From contig NZ_LIPP01000258.1 of the NCBI RefSeq assembly GCF_001418335.1, positions 1 through 49,777 of the forward strand: 49,777 nucleotides of DNA, given 5' to 3'. The notes under the pieces were generated by a model. The model did not search any database, was not told the DNA's origin, and was given only the letters and a program-made list of their open reading frames with translations. The stretch comes from Streptomyces aurantiacus (GTDB lineage: Bacteria; Actinomycetota; Actinomycetes; Streptomycetales; Streptomycetaceae). Positions 23,377-31,522 of the stretch are shown piece after piece. Position numbers and translations under genes: made by a program. Position 1 is the stretch's first letter. Each line of letters starts with the position of its first letter.

Positions 23377-24263
23377 ACCGCAAGGGGAAAGTCCTGTTGG
23401 TGGCCGCGCTGGTCGCGGTCGTCACCATGGCGTTCCGGGTCTCCTGGAACGCACTGCGCGACATCGCGAGCGCGGTCGGCGCGGATGAGACGGCCGCGAC
23501 GCTGTACCCGTTCGTGGTCGACGGCCTGATGGCCCTCGCGCTCATCGCCACCCTCGTACTCACCGACGACGCGCGGAAGTTCGCGCTGAAGGTGCTGGGC
23601 ACCTACACCCTCGCCTCCTTGGTCCTCAACTACGTGCACGGGCTCGTGCCCGCACTGCACGCCGACGGCGGGACGGTCGACTGGACGCGCCTCGCCGACT
23701 GGAATCCGGCGAACTGGGCTCTCGTGCTGCTCGCCACGTCGCTTCCGGTCGGCTCGATCTACTTCGGTTCCGACCTGGTCGCCAAGGTCCTGCACCACCA
23801 ACCCACCCCGATCCCGACCCCGGTCGCGAATGCGGAGGAATCTACCGAGACCGAGAGGATTCGGTCTACGGCTGACCTCGGAGAATCGACCCCCGCACCG
23901 ATCACCGCAGCACCCCTGCGGATGCCCGATCCGGTGACGGTCGCGTTCCTGAAGTCGACCGTGCCGCTCAAGCCGGTTCCCGCCGTGGCTCCGGCTCCGG
24001 TCGCCTCGATCGCACCGCGCCCGGTAGCGGCCGTGTCGACCCCGCCCCGTCGGGCCACCGGTCGACTCCCGCAGGTTGCTCGATCGCCTCGCCCGAAGCG
24101 GACTCCGGCTCAACTGCTGAGCGAGGCGCGGAAGGTGACGGCGGGTTGGCCGGACGTCAAGGTGACGGCTGAGGGTATCCGCCGGGAGGTCCACACCTCC
24201 CCGGCCAACGCCCGGATGCTGCGTGACACCCTGCTCGCTGAACGCGCCACCCCGCCCGCATGA
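23373..24263 (+). CDS. DUF2637 membrane protein (SpdB2-like spreading protein)
   Basis: 296 residues. The N-terminal ~150 residues form the four-helix DUF2637 domain: VLLVAALVAVVTMAFRVSWNALRDIA, ETAATLYPFVVDGLMALALIATLVLTDD, YTLASLVLNYVHGL and ANWALVLLATSLPVGSIYFGSDL. A long Pro/Ala/Thr linker leads to a basic C-terminal helix-turn-helix-like region (KRTPAQLLSEARKVTAGWPDVKVTAEGIRREVHTSPANARMLRDTL) that could bind DNA. DUF2637 proteins are a hallmark of Streptomyces conjugative elements and assist spread through hyphal septa. Confidence 0.9.
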   Translation: MNRKGKVLLVAALVAVVTMAFRVSWNALRDIASAVGADETAATLYPFVVDGLMALALIATLVLTDDARKFALKVLGTYTLASLVLNYVHGLVPALHADGGTVDWTRLADWNPANWALVLLATSLPVGSIYFGSDLVAKVLHHQPTPIPTPVANAEESTETERIRSTADLGESTPAPITAAPLRMPDPVTVAFLKSTVPLKPVPAVAPAPVASIAPRPVAAVSTPPRRATGRLPQVARSPRPKRTPAQLLSEARKVTAGWPDVKVTAEGIRREVHTSPANARMLRDTLLAERATPPA

Positions 24264-24652
24264 GCGGCGGGGCGTTCGCCAAGTGCTTCGACCCGAACGG
24301 CGCCCGCCACGGCATCCCCACCTTCCCGTGGCGCATGGCGCCTGACGGCTACGCCACCTTCCGGCAGCTCAGGGCGCGCGGACTGCGCCCCGGCGGGCAA
24401 CCGGTCGCCGCGCAGGTGCTCAGGCCCCGCTACCGGCGGGGCCCGCTGGTCGCCTACCTCTACCGCCTCGACGCCGCCAAGCCCGTCCGCCCGATGACGC
24501 CGGCCCGTTGGGCGGCCCTGGCCAAGGCGAATGCCGCGCGCAGGTGCTGCCCGGTCTGCCGGCGCGATGCCGGATACGTGATCCCGCTCTCGCTCGGCAT
24601 GTGCGTGCCGTGCGCCTACCCCGACCCTCCCCACTGCGAAGGGACTACCTGA
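24260..24652 (+). CDS. RRQRL-type zinc-binding protein
   Basis: 130 residues. TFPWRMAPDGYATFRQLRARGLRPGGQPVAAQVL is the conserved core of the RRQRL-motif family, and the C-terminal CCPVC and MCVPCAYP pairs make a four-Cys zinc ribbon. These proteins occur only in actinobacterial transfer operons; the biochemical role is unknown. It overlaps the DUF2637 gene by 4 bp and the next gene by 1 bp. Confidence 0.85.
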   Translation: MSGGAFAKCFDPNGARHGIPTFPWRMAPDGYATFRQLRARGLRPGGQPVAAQVLRPRYRRGPLVAYLYRLDAAKPVRPMTPARWAALAKANAARRCCPVCRRDAGYVIPLSLGMCVPCAYPDPPHCEGTT

Positions 24653-24969
24653 TGGGTAACGCCGACCTGCGCCGTCTGGACCGGGAGATCCGGCAGACGG
24701 CCAAGAAGCTGGACGCCGTACGGCGGGGCGAGTGGTGGCCGCTGAACGGCCGCGAACGCCGCGCCATGGCCCGCTCGCTCGCCGGCGGCGCCTACCAGGT
24801 CGCCCGGCACCGGAGTCCGGGCCGTGCCGAGGAACGGATGGACTCCACCGGGTCCGCCGCGGAGATGCGCCTCACCGCGGAACTCACCGCGCTGCACGGC
24901 GAGCGGCAGCGGATCGTCACCGAGACCGCGCGTGCCAAGGCCAAGAAGAAGGCGGCGGGATGGTGGTGA
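24652..24969 (+). CDS. Small basic helical protein of the transfer operon
   Basis: 105 residues from the ATG at 24652, which overlaps the preceding stop. Charged and helical throughout (ADLRRLDREIRQTAKKLDAV, EMRLTAELTALHGERQRIVTETARAKAKKKAAGWW). No family recognised. It may be a nucleic-acid-binding or coiled-coil accessory protein; tight coupling supports a role in transfer. Confidence 0.7.
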   Translation: MGNADLRRLDREIRQTAKKLDAVRRGEWWPLNGRERRAMARSLAGGAYQVARHRSPGRAEERMDSTGSAAEMRLTAELTALHGERQRIVTETARAKAKKKAAGWW

Positions 24970-25274
24970 CCCGGGCGGCGGGGCGTTGCCCTGCCGCTCA
25001 TCCTGATGACCCGACGCCGTGTGTGGGTCCGGTCGTGGTGAGCGTGCTGGACGCCGTGGGCGGCGGGGCCAACGGGTGTGAGCACCACGACGCCCGGCTG
25101 CTGGCCTCCCTCGACCAGGGCCGCGTCTACGCCCTGCCCGACGCCCCGCAGGGTGCCGCGATCCGCGTGTTCAAGGCCGCTGACGGCATCCGCCCGTTCT
25201 GCTGGCTCGACGCCCCGCGTACCGAGTCGTCCCAGCTCAGCCACATCGAGAACCGCGCCCGGTACCGCCGCTGA
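24966..25274 (+). CDS. Small hypothetical protein of the transfer operon
   Basis: 102 residues from the GTG at 24966 (4-bp overlap with the preceding stop); GTG 24963 is the alternative. CPAAHPDDPTPCVGPV and NGCEHHDARLLASLDQGRVYALP give a Cys/His-rich N-terminus suited to bind zinc; the end is IENRARYRR. Typical of the last small gene before traB in AICEs. Function unknown. Confidence 0.68.
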   Translation: MTRAAGRCPAAHPDDPTPCVGPVVVSVLDAVGGGANGCEHHDARLLASLDQGRVYALPDAPQGAAIRVFKAADGIRPFCWLDAPRTESSQLSHIENRARYRR

Positions 25275-25370
25275 CCAGCGCGACCCCCGCCCGTGCCACC
25301 TGCCGGGCGGGGTGGCTGCACACCCTCTCAACTCCCGCCCCCGCAAGGGGCAGTCAGGGGACTTCCCAGC

Positions 25371-27497
25371 ATGTCCGAGAACGTCGTTCACCTGCACAAG
25401 AACACCGAACCCGCACCGTCTGTCGACCCGGCCACCGTGACCACGTTGACCGTGGTGCCCGACCCGGCTCCGGCGCCGCTCGTGCCGTTGTGGGTGCGCT
25501 CCGGCCGCGCGGTGAAGACCGCAGTCACGCACGAGTCCACGAAGGCGACCGTGCGCGCTCTCGCCCGGCACGGCCTCTACACGTTCAACGGGGGGCGGAT
25601 CGTGGCCCGCCGCACCTGGGACGGCAAGACCGGGGCCCGCTACGAACGCATGCTCCGCGCCGCGGAGGCCGCCGGGAACTTCGAGGTGGCCGAGGAGTGG
25701 GAGGAGCGGTTGCAGCGCTTTCGCGAGGCACGCCACCGCCGCCGCATGGACCTCCTCCACTCGCCCGTGGAAGCCGCCAAGGGCGTCGCTGTGGGGACCG
25801 GGATGGGGATCGGTGCGCTGGTCGCGCTCGGAGTCGTGATGGCCATCAACAACGGCGAGGTGAAGGACGTGCTCACCCCGCTCGCGGCCACCGTAGACTT
25901 CATCGCGCTCCTCATCCGGATCGTGCAAGTCGTGTGGGGCCCGGCCCTGACGATCGGCCCGTTCCTCGCGCTGCTCGCCTTGTGGGCCGTCGGCAGCAAG
26001 CAGCAAGCCGCCCCCGCATGGGCGCTGCCCGACAACATCCGGTCGAGCGAGGGTGAGCCGATCACCCCGTCTATCGTGGTCAAGGCCCTGCGCGACCTGG
26101 GGGTGCCTGCCCTGCGCAGTGCGATCAAGGAGATGGGGGACGCCGGCGCGTCGATGCTGGGTCCGATCCGGATCGCCGGATGCGGTGTCGAAGTCGACGT
26201 CACCCTTCCCTCCGGGGTCTCCACGATCGAGGTGCAGCAGCGGCGGCGCAAGCTCGCGGAGAACCTCACGAGGCACGAGCACGAGGTGTTCATCACCATC
26301 CCCGAAGCCGCCCGCACGGTCCGGCTGTGGGTAGCCGATTCCGGGGCGCTGGACGAGCCGATCGGTCCGTCTCCGCTGGTCACGGACGAGACGATGACCG
26401 CCGACTACACCAAGGGCCGCGCCCCCTGGGGCCAGGATCTACGCGGGGACGCCGCCGCGCTGAGCGTCTACCAGCGCCACCTGTTGATCACGGGATTGTC
26501 GAACCAGGGCAAGACCGCCGCCCTGCGCGCACTCGCCCTGTGGCTCGCACTCGACAAGTCGGTCGAGTTCCGGATCGCCGACCTGAAGGGCGCCGGCGAC
26601 TGGGCCATGTTCGACGGACTTGCCTCCCTGCTCATCCAGGGGCCGACCGATGACCACGTCATCCAGGCGACCGAGATGGTGGAAGGTCTGGTCACGGAGA
26701 TGGAACGGCGTCTCCAGGCGCCTCCCGGAACCGTGTTCCTGCCGCTGGTCGGCATCGTGGACGAGGCGCAGGTCGCGTTCATGTGCCCGCTCAAGGACGC
26801 CGACAAGAACCCCTACGGCGGGTCCAAGGCCACCTCCCGCTACTTCATGGCCGTCCGCAAGGTCCACAACCAGGGTCGCGCCGTGAACGTGACGCTGTGG
26901 GAGGGCACCCAGGACCCCACCGACCAGAACCTTCCCAAGCTGGTCCGCGAGGGTGCCCACACCCGCGCCTCACTGGTCCTGGGCACCGAGTCACAGGCCA
27001 AGATGGCGCTCGGTGACAAGGCCGTGGAAGGCGGGGCCGCCCCGCACCTGCTCCGTCAGGGCCTGGACAAAGGGACCCTGGTCGTCGCGTCCGACGGCAT
27101 CGCCATCCCCGCCGGGCAGGCGTCCCTCACGATCCGCACGCACTACATCGACGACGACGACGCCAAGGCCATCATCGAGCGGGCCAAGGCCTTGCGCGAC
27201 GGTGTCACCACCCTGCACGCCATCGACCGCAGCGACGACGGCCGTGACCCGCTCGCGGACATTGCGTCCGTGGTCGGCACGGCGGAGCGGGTCCGCACGA
27301 AGGACGTCCTCGCCCGGCTCGGCACGCTCAACGGCGACGCTTACGGCGGCTGGTCGTTCATCGACCTCAAGCGCGTTCTCGACGGCACCGGAGCCGAGCC
27401 CTACAAGTCCGACGGCGTCATGGTCGTCGGCCGTGACCGCCTCGCCCGCGCGCTCGCCAACCGTGATGGCGAGGGTTTCGCTTCCGCCGAAGGATGA
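25371..27497 (+). CDS. traB: TraB/FtsK-SpoIIIE-type DNA translocase
   Basis: 708 residues. A cytosolic N-terminal domain is followed by membrane segments near residues 140-165 and 185-207 (VAVGTGMGIGALVALGVVMAI; TIGPFLALLALWAV). The motor domain has Walker A ITGLSNQGKTAALRAL near 373 and Walker B LPLVGIVDEAQVAF near 461, then WEGTQDPTDQNLPKLVREG. A C-terminal winged helix (VLARLGTLNGDAYGGWSFIDLKRVL) matches the TraB DNA-recognition helix that reads 8-bp clt repeats. It forms a hexameric pore moving double-stranded DNA to the recipient. The CAGGGAG repeats immediately downstream are its likely target. The N-terminal start has only a weak ribosome site. Confidence 0.95.
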   Translation: MSENVVHLHKNTEPAPSVDPATVTTLTVVPDPAPAPLVPLWVRSGRAVKTAVTHESTKATVRALARHGLYTFNGGRIVARRTWDGKTGARYERMLRAAEAAGNFEVAEEWEERLQRFREARHRRRMDLLHSPVEAAKGVAVGTGMGIGALVALGVVMAINNGEVKDVLTPLAATVDFIALLIRIVQVVWGPALTIGPFLALLALWAVGSKQQAAPAWALPDNIRSSEGEPITPSIVVKALRDLGVPALRSAIKEMGDAGASMLGPIRIAGCGVEVDVTLPSGVSTIEVQQRRRKLAENLTRHEHEVFITIPEAARTVRLWVADSGALDEPIGPSPLVTDETMTADYTKGRAPWGQDLRGDAAALSVYQRHLLITGLSNQGKTAALRALALWLALDKSVEFRIADLKGAGDWAMFDGLASLLIQGPTDDHVIQATEMVEGLVTEMERRLQAPPGTVFLPLVGIVDEAQVAFMCPLKDADKNPYGGSKATSRYFMAVRKVHNQGRAVNVTLWEGTQDPTDQNLPKLVREGAHTRASLVLGTESQAKMALGDKAVEGGAAPHLLRQGLDKGTLVVASDGIAIPAGQASLTIRTHYIDDDDAKAIIERAKALRDGVTTLHAIDRSDDGRDPLADIASVVGTAERVRTKDVLARLGTLNGDAYGGWSFIDLKRVLDGTGAEPYKSDGVMVVGRDRLARALANRDGEGFASAEG

Positions 27498-27677
27498 CAG
27501 GGAGCCGACCGGTGGCGGGTCAGGGAGGCAGGGAGAACTCCCTGCCTCCCTCCCTGACTCGCCTCCCTCCACCTGACCTGCACAAATGATCGTTCAGGGA
27601 GGCAGGGAGGCACCCCAGGTCAACCCCGGGAAACCCCCTCCACAGCCCACCCCCAAGGGGGTACCTCAGCCTCCCTG
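27498..27677. promoter_or_regulatory. Candidate clt (cis-acting transfer locus) after traB
   Basis: CAGGGAG(G) occurs at 27498, 27521, 27529, 27595 and 27603, and in inverted form at 27538, 27550 and 27670. Two units and their inverted copies form a perfect 14-bp stem with a 2-nt loop (27522-27551), which may also end traB transcription. Streptomyces clt loci lie next to traB and consist of repeated 8-bp TraB recognition sequences, which is the pattern seen here. Confidence 0.65.
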
Positions 27678-27701
27678 GCCTACTGCCGGAAGGGATTCCG
27701 C

Positions 27702-28166
27702 ATGAACCCCGAATACCTCGGACCGCTGCCCGCTGAACGGGCCGTGACCGTCCACCAGCCCACCCCCATGCCGCCCGCCGTCCACACGCCGGCGCCCCTC
27801 GTGCCCGTCCAGCCGGGCACGGTGCCGGCGGTCGCGAGCATCGTCCTGCCCGACGGACGGGTCGTCACCGGCTACGCCATCAGCCCCGTACAGCCTCAAC
27901 CCCTCGCGGCCAAGCCGGCTGTCTCGCGGACGGCGGTCAACGTCGCGTTGGGCGGGGTCGGATTCCTCGCCGTGTGCGGCGGCCTGTTGCTCCTCACGTC
28001 GTTCATCGCCGCATTGACCGCGTTCATCACCCAACTGATCACCCTCGCCGCGGTCATCTTCGGCGGCTGGATCGCCGTACAGATCCTCGGCACGAGCGGC
28101 CACCGCGGCGGGACCACGGTCAACATCCGCAAAGCGATCTTCAAGCGCAACCACTTCCACAGCTAG
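27702..28166 (+). CDS. spdB: SpdB-like spreading protein
   Basis: 154 residues. A Pro-rich N-terminus (HQPTPMPPAVHTPAPLVPV) precedes VASIVLPDGRVVTGYAI and two hydrophobic spans (VALGGVGFLAVCGGLLLLTSF; ALTAFITQLITLAAVIFGG), ending in a short basic tail KRNHFHS. SpdB proteins interact with TraB and peptidoglycan during spread through septa. This copy is intact, whereas the near-identical gene in element 1 is frameshifted. Ribosome site GGAAGGGA upstream. Confidence 0.85.
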   Translation: MNPEYLGPLPAERAVTVHQPTPMPPAVHTPAPLVPVQPGTVPAVASIVLPDGRVVTGYAISPVQPQPLAAKPAVSRTAVNVALGGVGFLAVCGGLLLLTSFIAALTAFITQLITLAAVIFGGWIAVQILGTSGHRGGTTVNIRKAIFKRNHFHS

Positions 28167-28190
28167 CTACGCCAAGGGCGGCTCCACAAC
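28163..28190. repeat. Left flank repeat of an inserted cargo cassette
   Basis: Sequence beginning CTAGCTACGCCAAGGGCGG recurs at 28923 as CTAGCCACGCCAAGAGCGG; 23 of about 26 positions match. The copies bracket the leftward cargo gene. Confidence 0.6.
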
Positions 28191-28216
28191 GCTGGGTTGC
28201 CGAGTTCGAACCTCGA

Positions 28217-28867
28217 TCAGCGGTTGAACGATTGCCGTTCGACCTGGTTGAGGACCTGGTTGGCCAGCTCCATGAGACTGCTGATCGACGGCGCTTCCAC
28301 GAACAGCAGCTCGCCGCGATCGCTCCCGTTCCCGAACCCGCAGCCGCTGTCACGGACCAGAGGCGTCAGCCAGTGAACGGTCAGGCGTTCAGCCGCGAAG
28401 TAGACGACCGGCCGATCGGACCACGAACCGCCCGAGGTATGACTCCGGCAGCTCGCCGCTGGAAAACACCCGATGGAGGAGAGCGCAAAAGACAGTCCCG
28501 CCACCCCGATCTCCAAGCCGTCCAGGACGCCTTCCTCACGGTCACCGTCTCCGACGATTTCCAAAACCTCGCTGCCCGGGTGCCGCTCCGCGAAGCCGGC
28601 CGGCAGGGAGTCGGGATCACCGCTCTCCACCGCGCCAGCGACGGCCTCGAACTCCTCAGGCGTCGCGCTCACTTGATCTACCAGGTGAGCCAAGTCCCGC
28701 TCTTCTTCCACGATCGCGCGGGCCTCCTCATGGGTGACACCGCTGATGTCCCATACGCCTCGGAAGAAGCCGTATCCCTCCTCGCTGATCTCGTCCTCCG
28801 CAGGCATGCCCATGGGCACACCCTCCGGGAATGACGGATCGACCTTCACGTCGATGCGTGGGATCAC
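28217..28867 (-). CDS. Hypothetical cargo protein of element 2
   Basis: 216 residues from the GTG at 28867, chosen for AGGAGG five bases upstream; the frame runs further without a ribosome site. An acidic N-terminal half (DEISEEGYGFFRGVWDISGVTHEEARAIVEEERDLAHL) is followed by LEIGVAGLSFALSSIGCFPAASCRSH, SWSDRPVVYFAAE and VRDSGCGFGNGSDRGELLFVEAPS. The C-x3-C-x-S-H and GCGF motifs look conserved and could be catalytic or metal-binding. I recognise no named family. It is antiparallel to the element's transfer and replication genes and flanked by a 26-bp duplication, so it looks like an acquired accessory gene, possibly for defence or anti-restriction. Confidence 0.65.
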   Translation of the reverse strand: MIPRIDVKVDPSFPEGVPMGMPAEDEISEEGYGFFRGVWDISGVTHEEARAIVEEERDLAHLVDQVSATPEEFEAVAGAVESGDPDSLPAGFAERHPGSEVLEIVGDGDREEGVLDGLEIGVAGLSFALSSIGCFPAASCRSHTSGGSWSDRPVVYFAAERLTVHWLTPLVRDSGCGFGNGSDRGELLFVEAPSISSLMELANQVLNQVERQSFNR

Positions 28868-28922
28868 GAAAACCTCCTGATGGCTGCTGGAACACCCCCG
28901 GTGCACGTCGAAACGCCCACCT

Positions 28923-28948
28923 CTAGCCACGCCAAGAGCGGCCCCAAC
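28923..28948. repeat. Right flank repeat of the inserted cargo cassette
   Basis: Partner of the repeat at 28163. This copy continues into the hairpin at 28936, suggesting that the repeat was originally the single terminator arm following spdB. Confidence 0.6.
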
Positions 28949-28975
28949 CTCACGCCAATGAATCCGGGGCCGCTC
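28936..28975. terminator. Hairpin upstream of the methyltransferase gene
   Basis: GAGCGGCCCC and its complement form a 10-bp stem with a 20-nt loop. It probably once ended spdB transcription; it now lies in the divergent region between the cargo gene and the methyltransferase. Confidence 0.5.
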
Positions 28976-29019
28976 CTGTTCCAACCCGTCCTCTACAGAC
29001 CTGTTGGAGGTCTCCCAGC

Positions 29020-30279
29020 ATGACGCAACCCACCGACATCCGGCGAGCCCCCGGCTCGCCACCGACGATCGTCGCCCTGTGCGCCGGCTACGGCGGACTC
29101 GAAGAAGCGATCCGTGCGGGCGTCGGCGGCCAGGTCGCCGCGTTCGCGGAGAACGACCCGCACGCCGCGGCCGTGTTCGCCGCGCACCACCCCGGGGTGC
29201 CGAACCTCGGGGACATCACCGCCGTGGACTGGCGCACGGTCCGGGACCTGTACCGGCCGGACGTGGTCGCCGCGGGATTCCCCTGCCGCAACATCTCGAA
29301 CGCTGGACGAAGGGACGGAATCAATGGGCAGTGGTCTCGGGTCTGGAAAAACGTCGCTCAGGCTGTGGGCATCCTTCGACCGCGTCTCGTGTTCCTGGAA
29401 AATGTGGCGGCGCTCCGCTCGCGGGGGCGGGGCCTGGACGTCGTCGCCGCAGACCTGGCCGCGCTCGGGTATGACGTCCGGTGGACATGTGTACGAGCTG
29501 GTGACCCCGAAATCGGAGCCCCCCACCCGCGGGACCGCTGGTTCGCAATTGCCCATCCCGCTGATGCCCACCCCGACCACCTCGGACGGCACTGGCGGCC
29601 CCGGCACCTCCCCCAAGCGCAAGGGCGGGCTGAACCTGCGCACCGCGGTGACGAAGCTGCCGGCGCCGCCGGAGGGCTGAGCCTGCTCCCGACGCCGGCC
29701 GCGCGGGACTGGAAGTCGGGCGCCTCGAACCTGATGGACCGCAACGCGCGCCCGCTCAACGAGTTCGTGGTGAACCTCCTTCCCACCCCGACCGCGCGCC
29801 GGTACGGCCGCAACCGGTCCGCGTCGCCGGGTGCGAGCTCGCGCCCCTCGATCGAGTACCTGGTCCGCGACCTTCTTCCCACCCCGAAAGCATCCGACGG
29901 ACCGCACGGCGGACCCAACCAGCGCGACACCTCCGGCCGGTACCTGCCCGGCCAGGCCGTCCGCCTCGACGCGGCATGGGTGGCCACCGACGGCACCGAC
30001 TACGGACCCGCCATCCGCCGGTGGGAACACGTCACGGGACGGCCAGCACCGTGCCCGACCGAGCCCGGCACCCGCGGCAACCGCCGCCTCTCACCCGTCT
30101 TCGTCGAATGGCTCATGGGCCTCCCGACCGGATGGGTTACCGCAGTCCCCGGCATCCCCCGCAAGGAACAACTCAAGATCCTCGGCAACGGCGTGGTGCC
30201 CCAACAGGCCCACCACGCCTACGGCCTGCTCCTCGGGGCCCGCAACGCCGCACGCCTCGAATGGGAGGCCGCCGCATGA
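29020..30279 (+). CDS. C5-cytosine DNA methyltransferase with a shifted segment in its target-recognition region
   Basis: 419 residues. Motif I VALCAGYGGLEEAI, motif IV GFPCRNISNAGRR (catalytic Cys present; the usual Gln after it is Arg), motif VI FLENV, motif VIII GAPHPRDRWF and motif X LKILGNGVVP are all visible. The recognition region normally holds LLPTPxAxD repeats; three remain (from about 29683, 29776 and 29872). The stretch 29555-29680 instead reads as a His/Arg/Pro-rich run, while another frame of the same DNA gives LMPTPTTSDGTGGPG and KGGLNLRTAV, the authentic repeat. So two compensating frameshifts appear to have rewritten about 40 residues. The protein may be altered in specificity or inactive. 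No restriction enzyme is adjacent, so it could protect the element from host restriction. Overlaps the prim-pol start by 4 bp. Confidence 0.85.
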   Translation: MTQPTDIRRAPGSPPTIVALCAGYGGLEEAIRAGVGGQVAAFAENDPHAAAVFAAHHPGVPNLGDITAVDWRTVRDLYRPDVVAAGFPCRNISNAGRRDGINGQWSRVWKNVAQAVGILRPRLVFLENVAALRSRGRGLDVVAADLAALGYDVRWTCVRAGDPEIGAPHPRDRWFAIAHPADAHPDHLGRHWRPRHLPQAQGRAEPAHRGDEAAGAAGGLSLLPTPAARDWKSGASNLMDRNARPLNEFVVNLLPTPTARRYGRNRSASPGASSRPSIEYLVRDLLPTPKASDGPHGGPNQRDTSGRYLPGQAVRLDAAWVATDGTDYGPAIRRWEHVTGRPAPCPTEPGTRGNRRLSPVFVEWLMGLPTGWVTAVPGIPRKEQLKILGNGVVPQQAHHAYGLLLGARNAARLEWEAAA

Positions 30280-31178
30280 ACACCCACCTCCTGAACGCCG
30301 CCCTGAGCGCCGCTGAGCGCGGCTGGTACGTCTTCCCGCTCCGGGCCGGCAGCAAGCGGCCGGCGCTGCACGGCGAAACCTCCTGCCCCGGTACAGGCCC
30401 GTGTGTGAGCGGCCACGCCAAATGGGAACAGCGCGCCACGACCGATCCGGACCGTATCCGTGCGGCCTGGTCGCACGGGCCGTTCAATGTCGGTATCGCC
30501 ACCGGTCCTTCCGGCCTGGTCGTCGTCGACCTGGACATGCCCAAGAACCAGGACAAGGGCAATGAGGGCACGCCTAGCGGCGTGGCGACCTTTGAGGCGC
30601 TCTGCGAGCGCACCGGGCACCCCGTCCCCGACACCTACCGCACCCGGACCGCGAGCGGCGGAGCACACCTGTACTTCACCGCCCCGGACGGGGTGCGGCT
30701 GTCCAACACGGCAGGCAGCATCGCGCCGTTGGTCGACACCCGCGCCCGGGGCGGGTACGTCGTCGCCGCGGGCAGCCTCACCCCCGCCGGTCCGTACGAA
30801 GCCGTAGGCGGCGCTGTGGCGGCCCCTGTGCCCGCATGGCTGCTGAGCATCCTTCAACCCACCCCCAAGCCCGTACAGGCCCCTACAGGGGTCGTAGCGG
30901 GGCAATCTAGGCGATACGCGGATGTAGCGCTCGACTGTGAGGTGCGGAACGTGGTCACCGCCGCGGACGGCACCCGCAACGCCACCCTGCTCAGGGCCGC
31001 ACGGGCCCTGGGACGGTTCATCGCGTCCGGCGACCTCCCCCGAACCGTGGTTGAGCAGGCTCTTAGGGGAGCGGCGGGGGCCAACGCCACACAGCCTCAG
31101 CGCTACTACGACGACGTGATCCGCCGCGCACTGGACTGGTCGATCACCCACAACCCGGCCCGGGGCAGGGCCGCATGA
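30276..31178 (+). CDS. Bifunctional DNA primase/polymerase of element 2
   Basis: 300 residues. LSAAERGWYVFPLRAGSKRPAL is the family N-terminus; GLVVVDLDMPKNQ has the catalytic Asp pair, RTASGGAHLYF the SGGxH motif and LVDTRARGGYVVAAGS the third patch. The C-terminal ~90 residues (NATLLRAARALGRFIASGDLP, YYDDVIRRALDW) form a helical primase C-terminal domain. With the DUF3631 ATPase two genes on, it is the likely replication initiator of the circular form. Coupled to its neighbours by 4-bp overlaps. Confidence 0.92.
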   Translation: MNTHLLNAALSAAERGWYVFPLRAGSKRPALHGETSCPGTGPCVSGHAKWEQRATTDPDRIRAAWSHGPFNVGIATGPSGLVVVDLDMPKNQDKGNEGTPSGVATFEALCERTGHPVPDTYRTRTASGGAHLYFTAPDGVRLSNTAGSIAPLVDTRARGGYVVAAGSLTPAGPYEAVGGAVAAPVPAWLLSILQPTPKPVQAPTGVVAGQSRRYADVALDCEVRNVVTAADGTRNATLLRAARALGRFIASGDLPRTVVEQALRGAAGANATQPQRYYDDVIRRALDWSITHNPARGRAA

Positions 31179-31522
31179 CGAACCCTCCTGCCTCTAAGAG
31201 CCTCACCCGGCACCGCACCGGTCCGCAGGTCGCCGGACCCGCCGGGCCCCGGACGGCCGTAGGCGCCTCGCAGGGCGTCGCCGAAGGCGTCCCCACTGCT
31301 GTTCGTCCTGACCCGCAGGCCGGAGACGGCCGGTATCCCGTCGCGTGGCTGACCATCTGCGCTCCGCGCGGCGCGGTGCCGACGGCCATGTCGAAGTGCC
31401 TGTGCGGACGCGACCGCAGCGCGGTTGGTCACGCACGGGTGCTTGCCCTGATCGCAGACCACGAAGCGCACCGCGACACCTGCCCGCTCCGCACCACCCA
31501 GGAAGGGAGGGCCGCCGCATGA
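31175..31522 (+). CDS. Small Cys/His protein between prim-pol and helicase genes
   Basis: 115 residues, Ala/Pro-rich at first, then SKCLCGRDRSAVGHARVLALIADHEAHRDTCPLR, whose C-x-C, His and H-x3-C residues form a plausible zinc finger. It overlaps both neighbours by 4 bp, so it belongs to the replication operon. It probably helps the initiator bind DNA. No named family. Confidence 0.72.
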   Translation: MTNPPASKSLTRHRTGPQVAGPAGPRTAVGASQGVAEGVPTAVRPDPQAGDGRYPVAWLTICAPRGAVPTAMSKCLCGRDRSAVGHARVLALIADHEAHRDTCPLRTTQEGRAAA

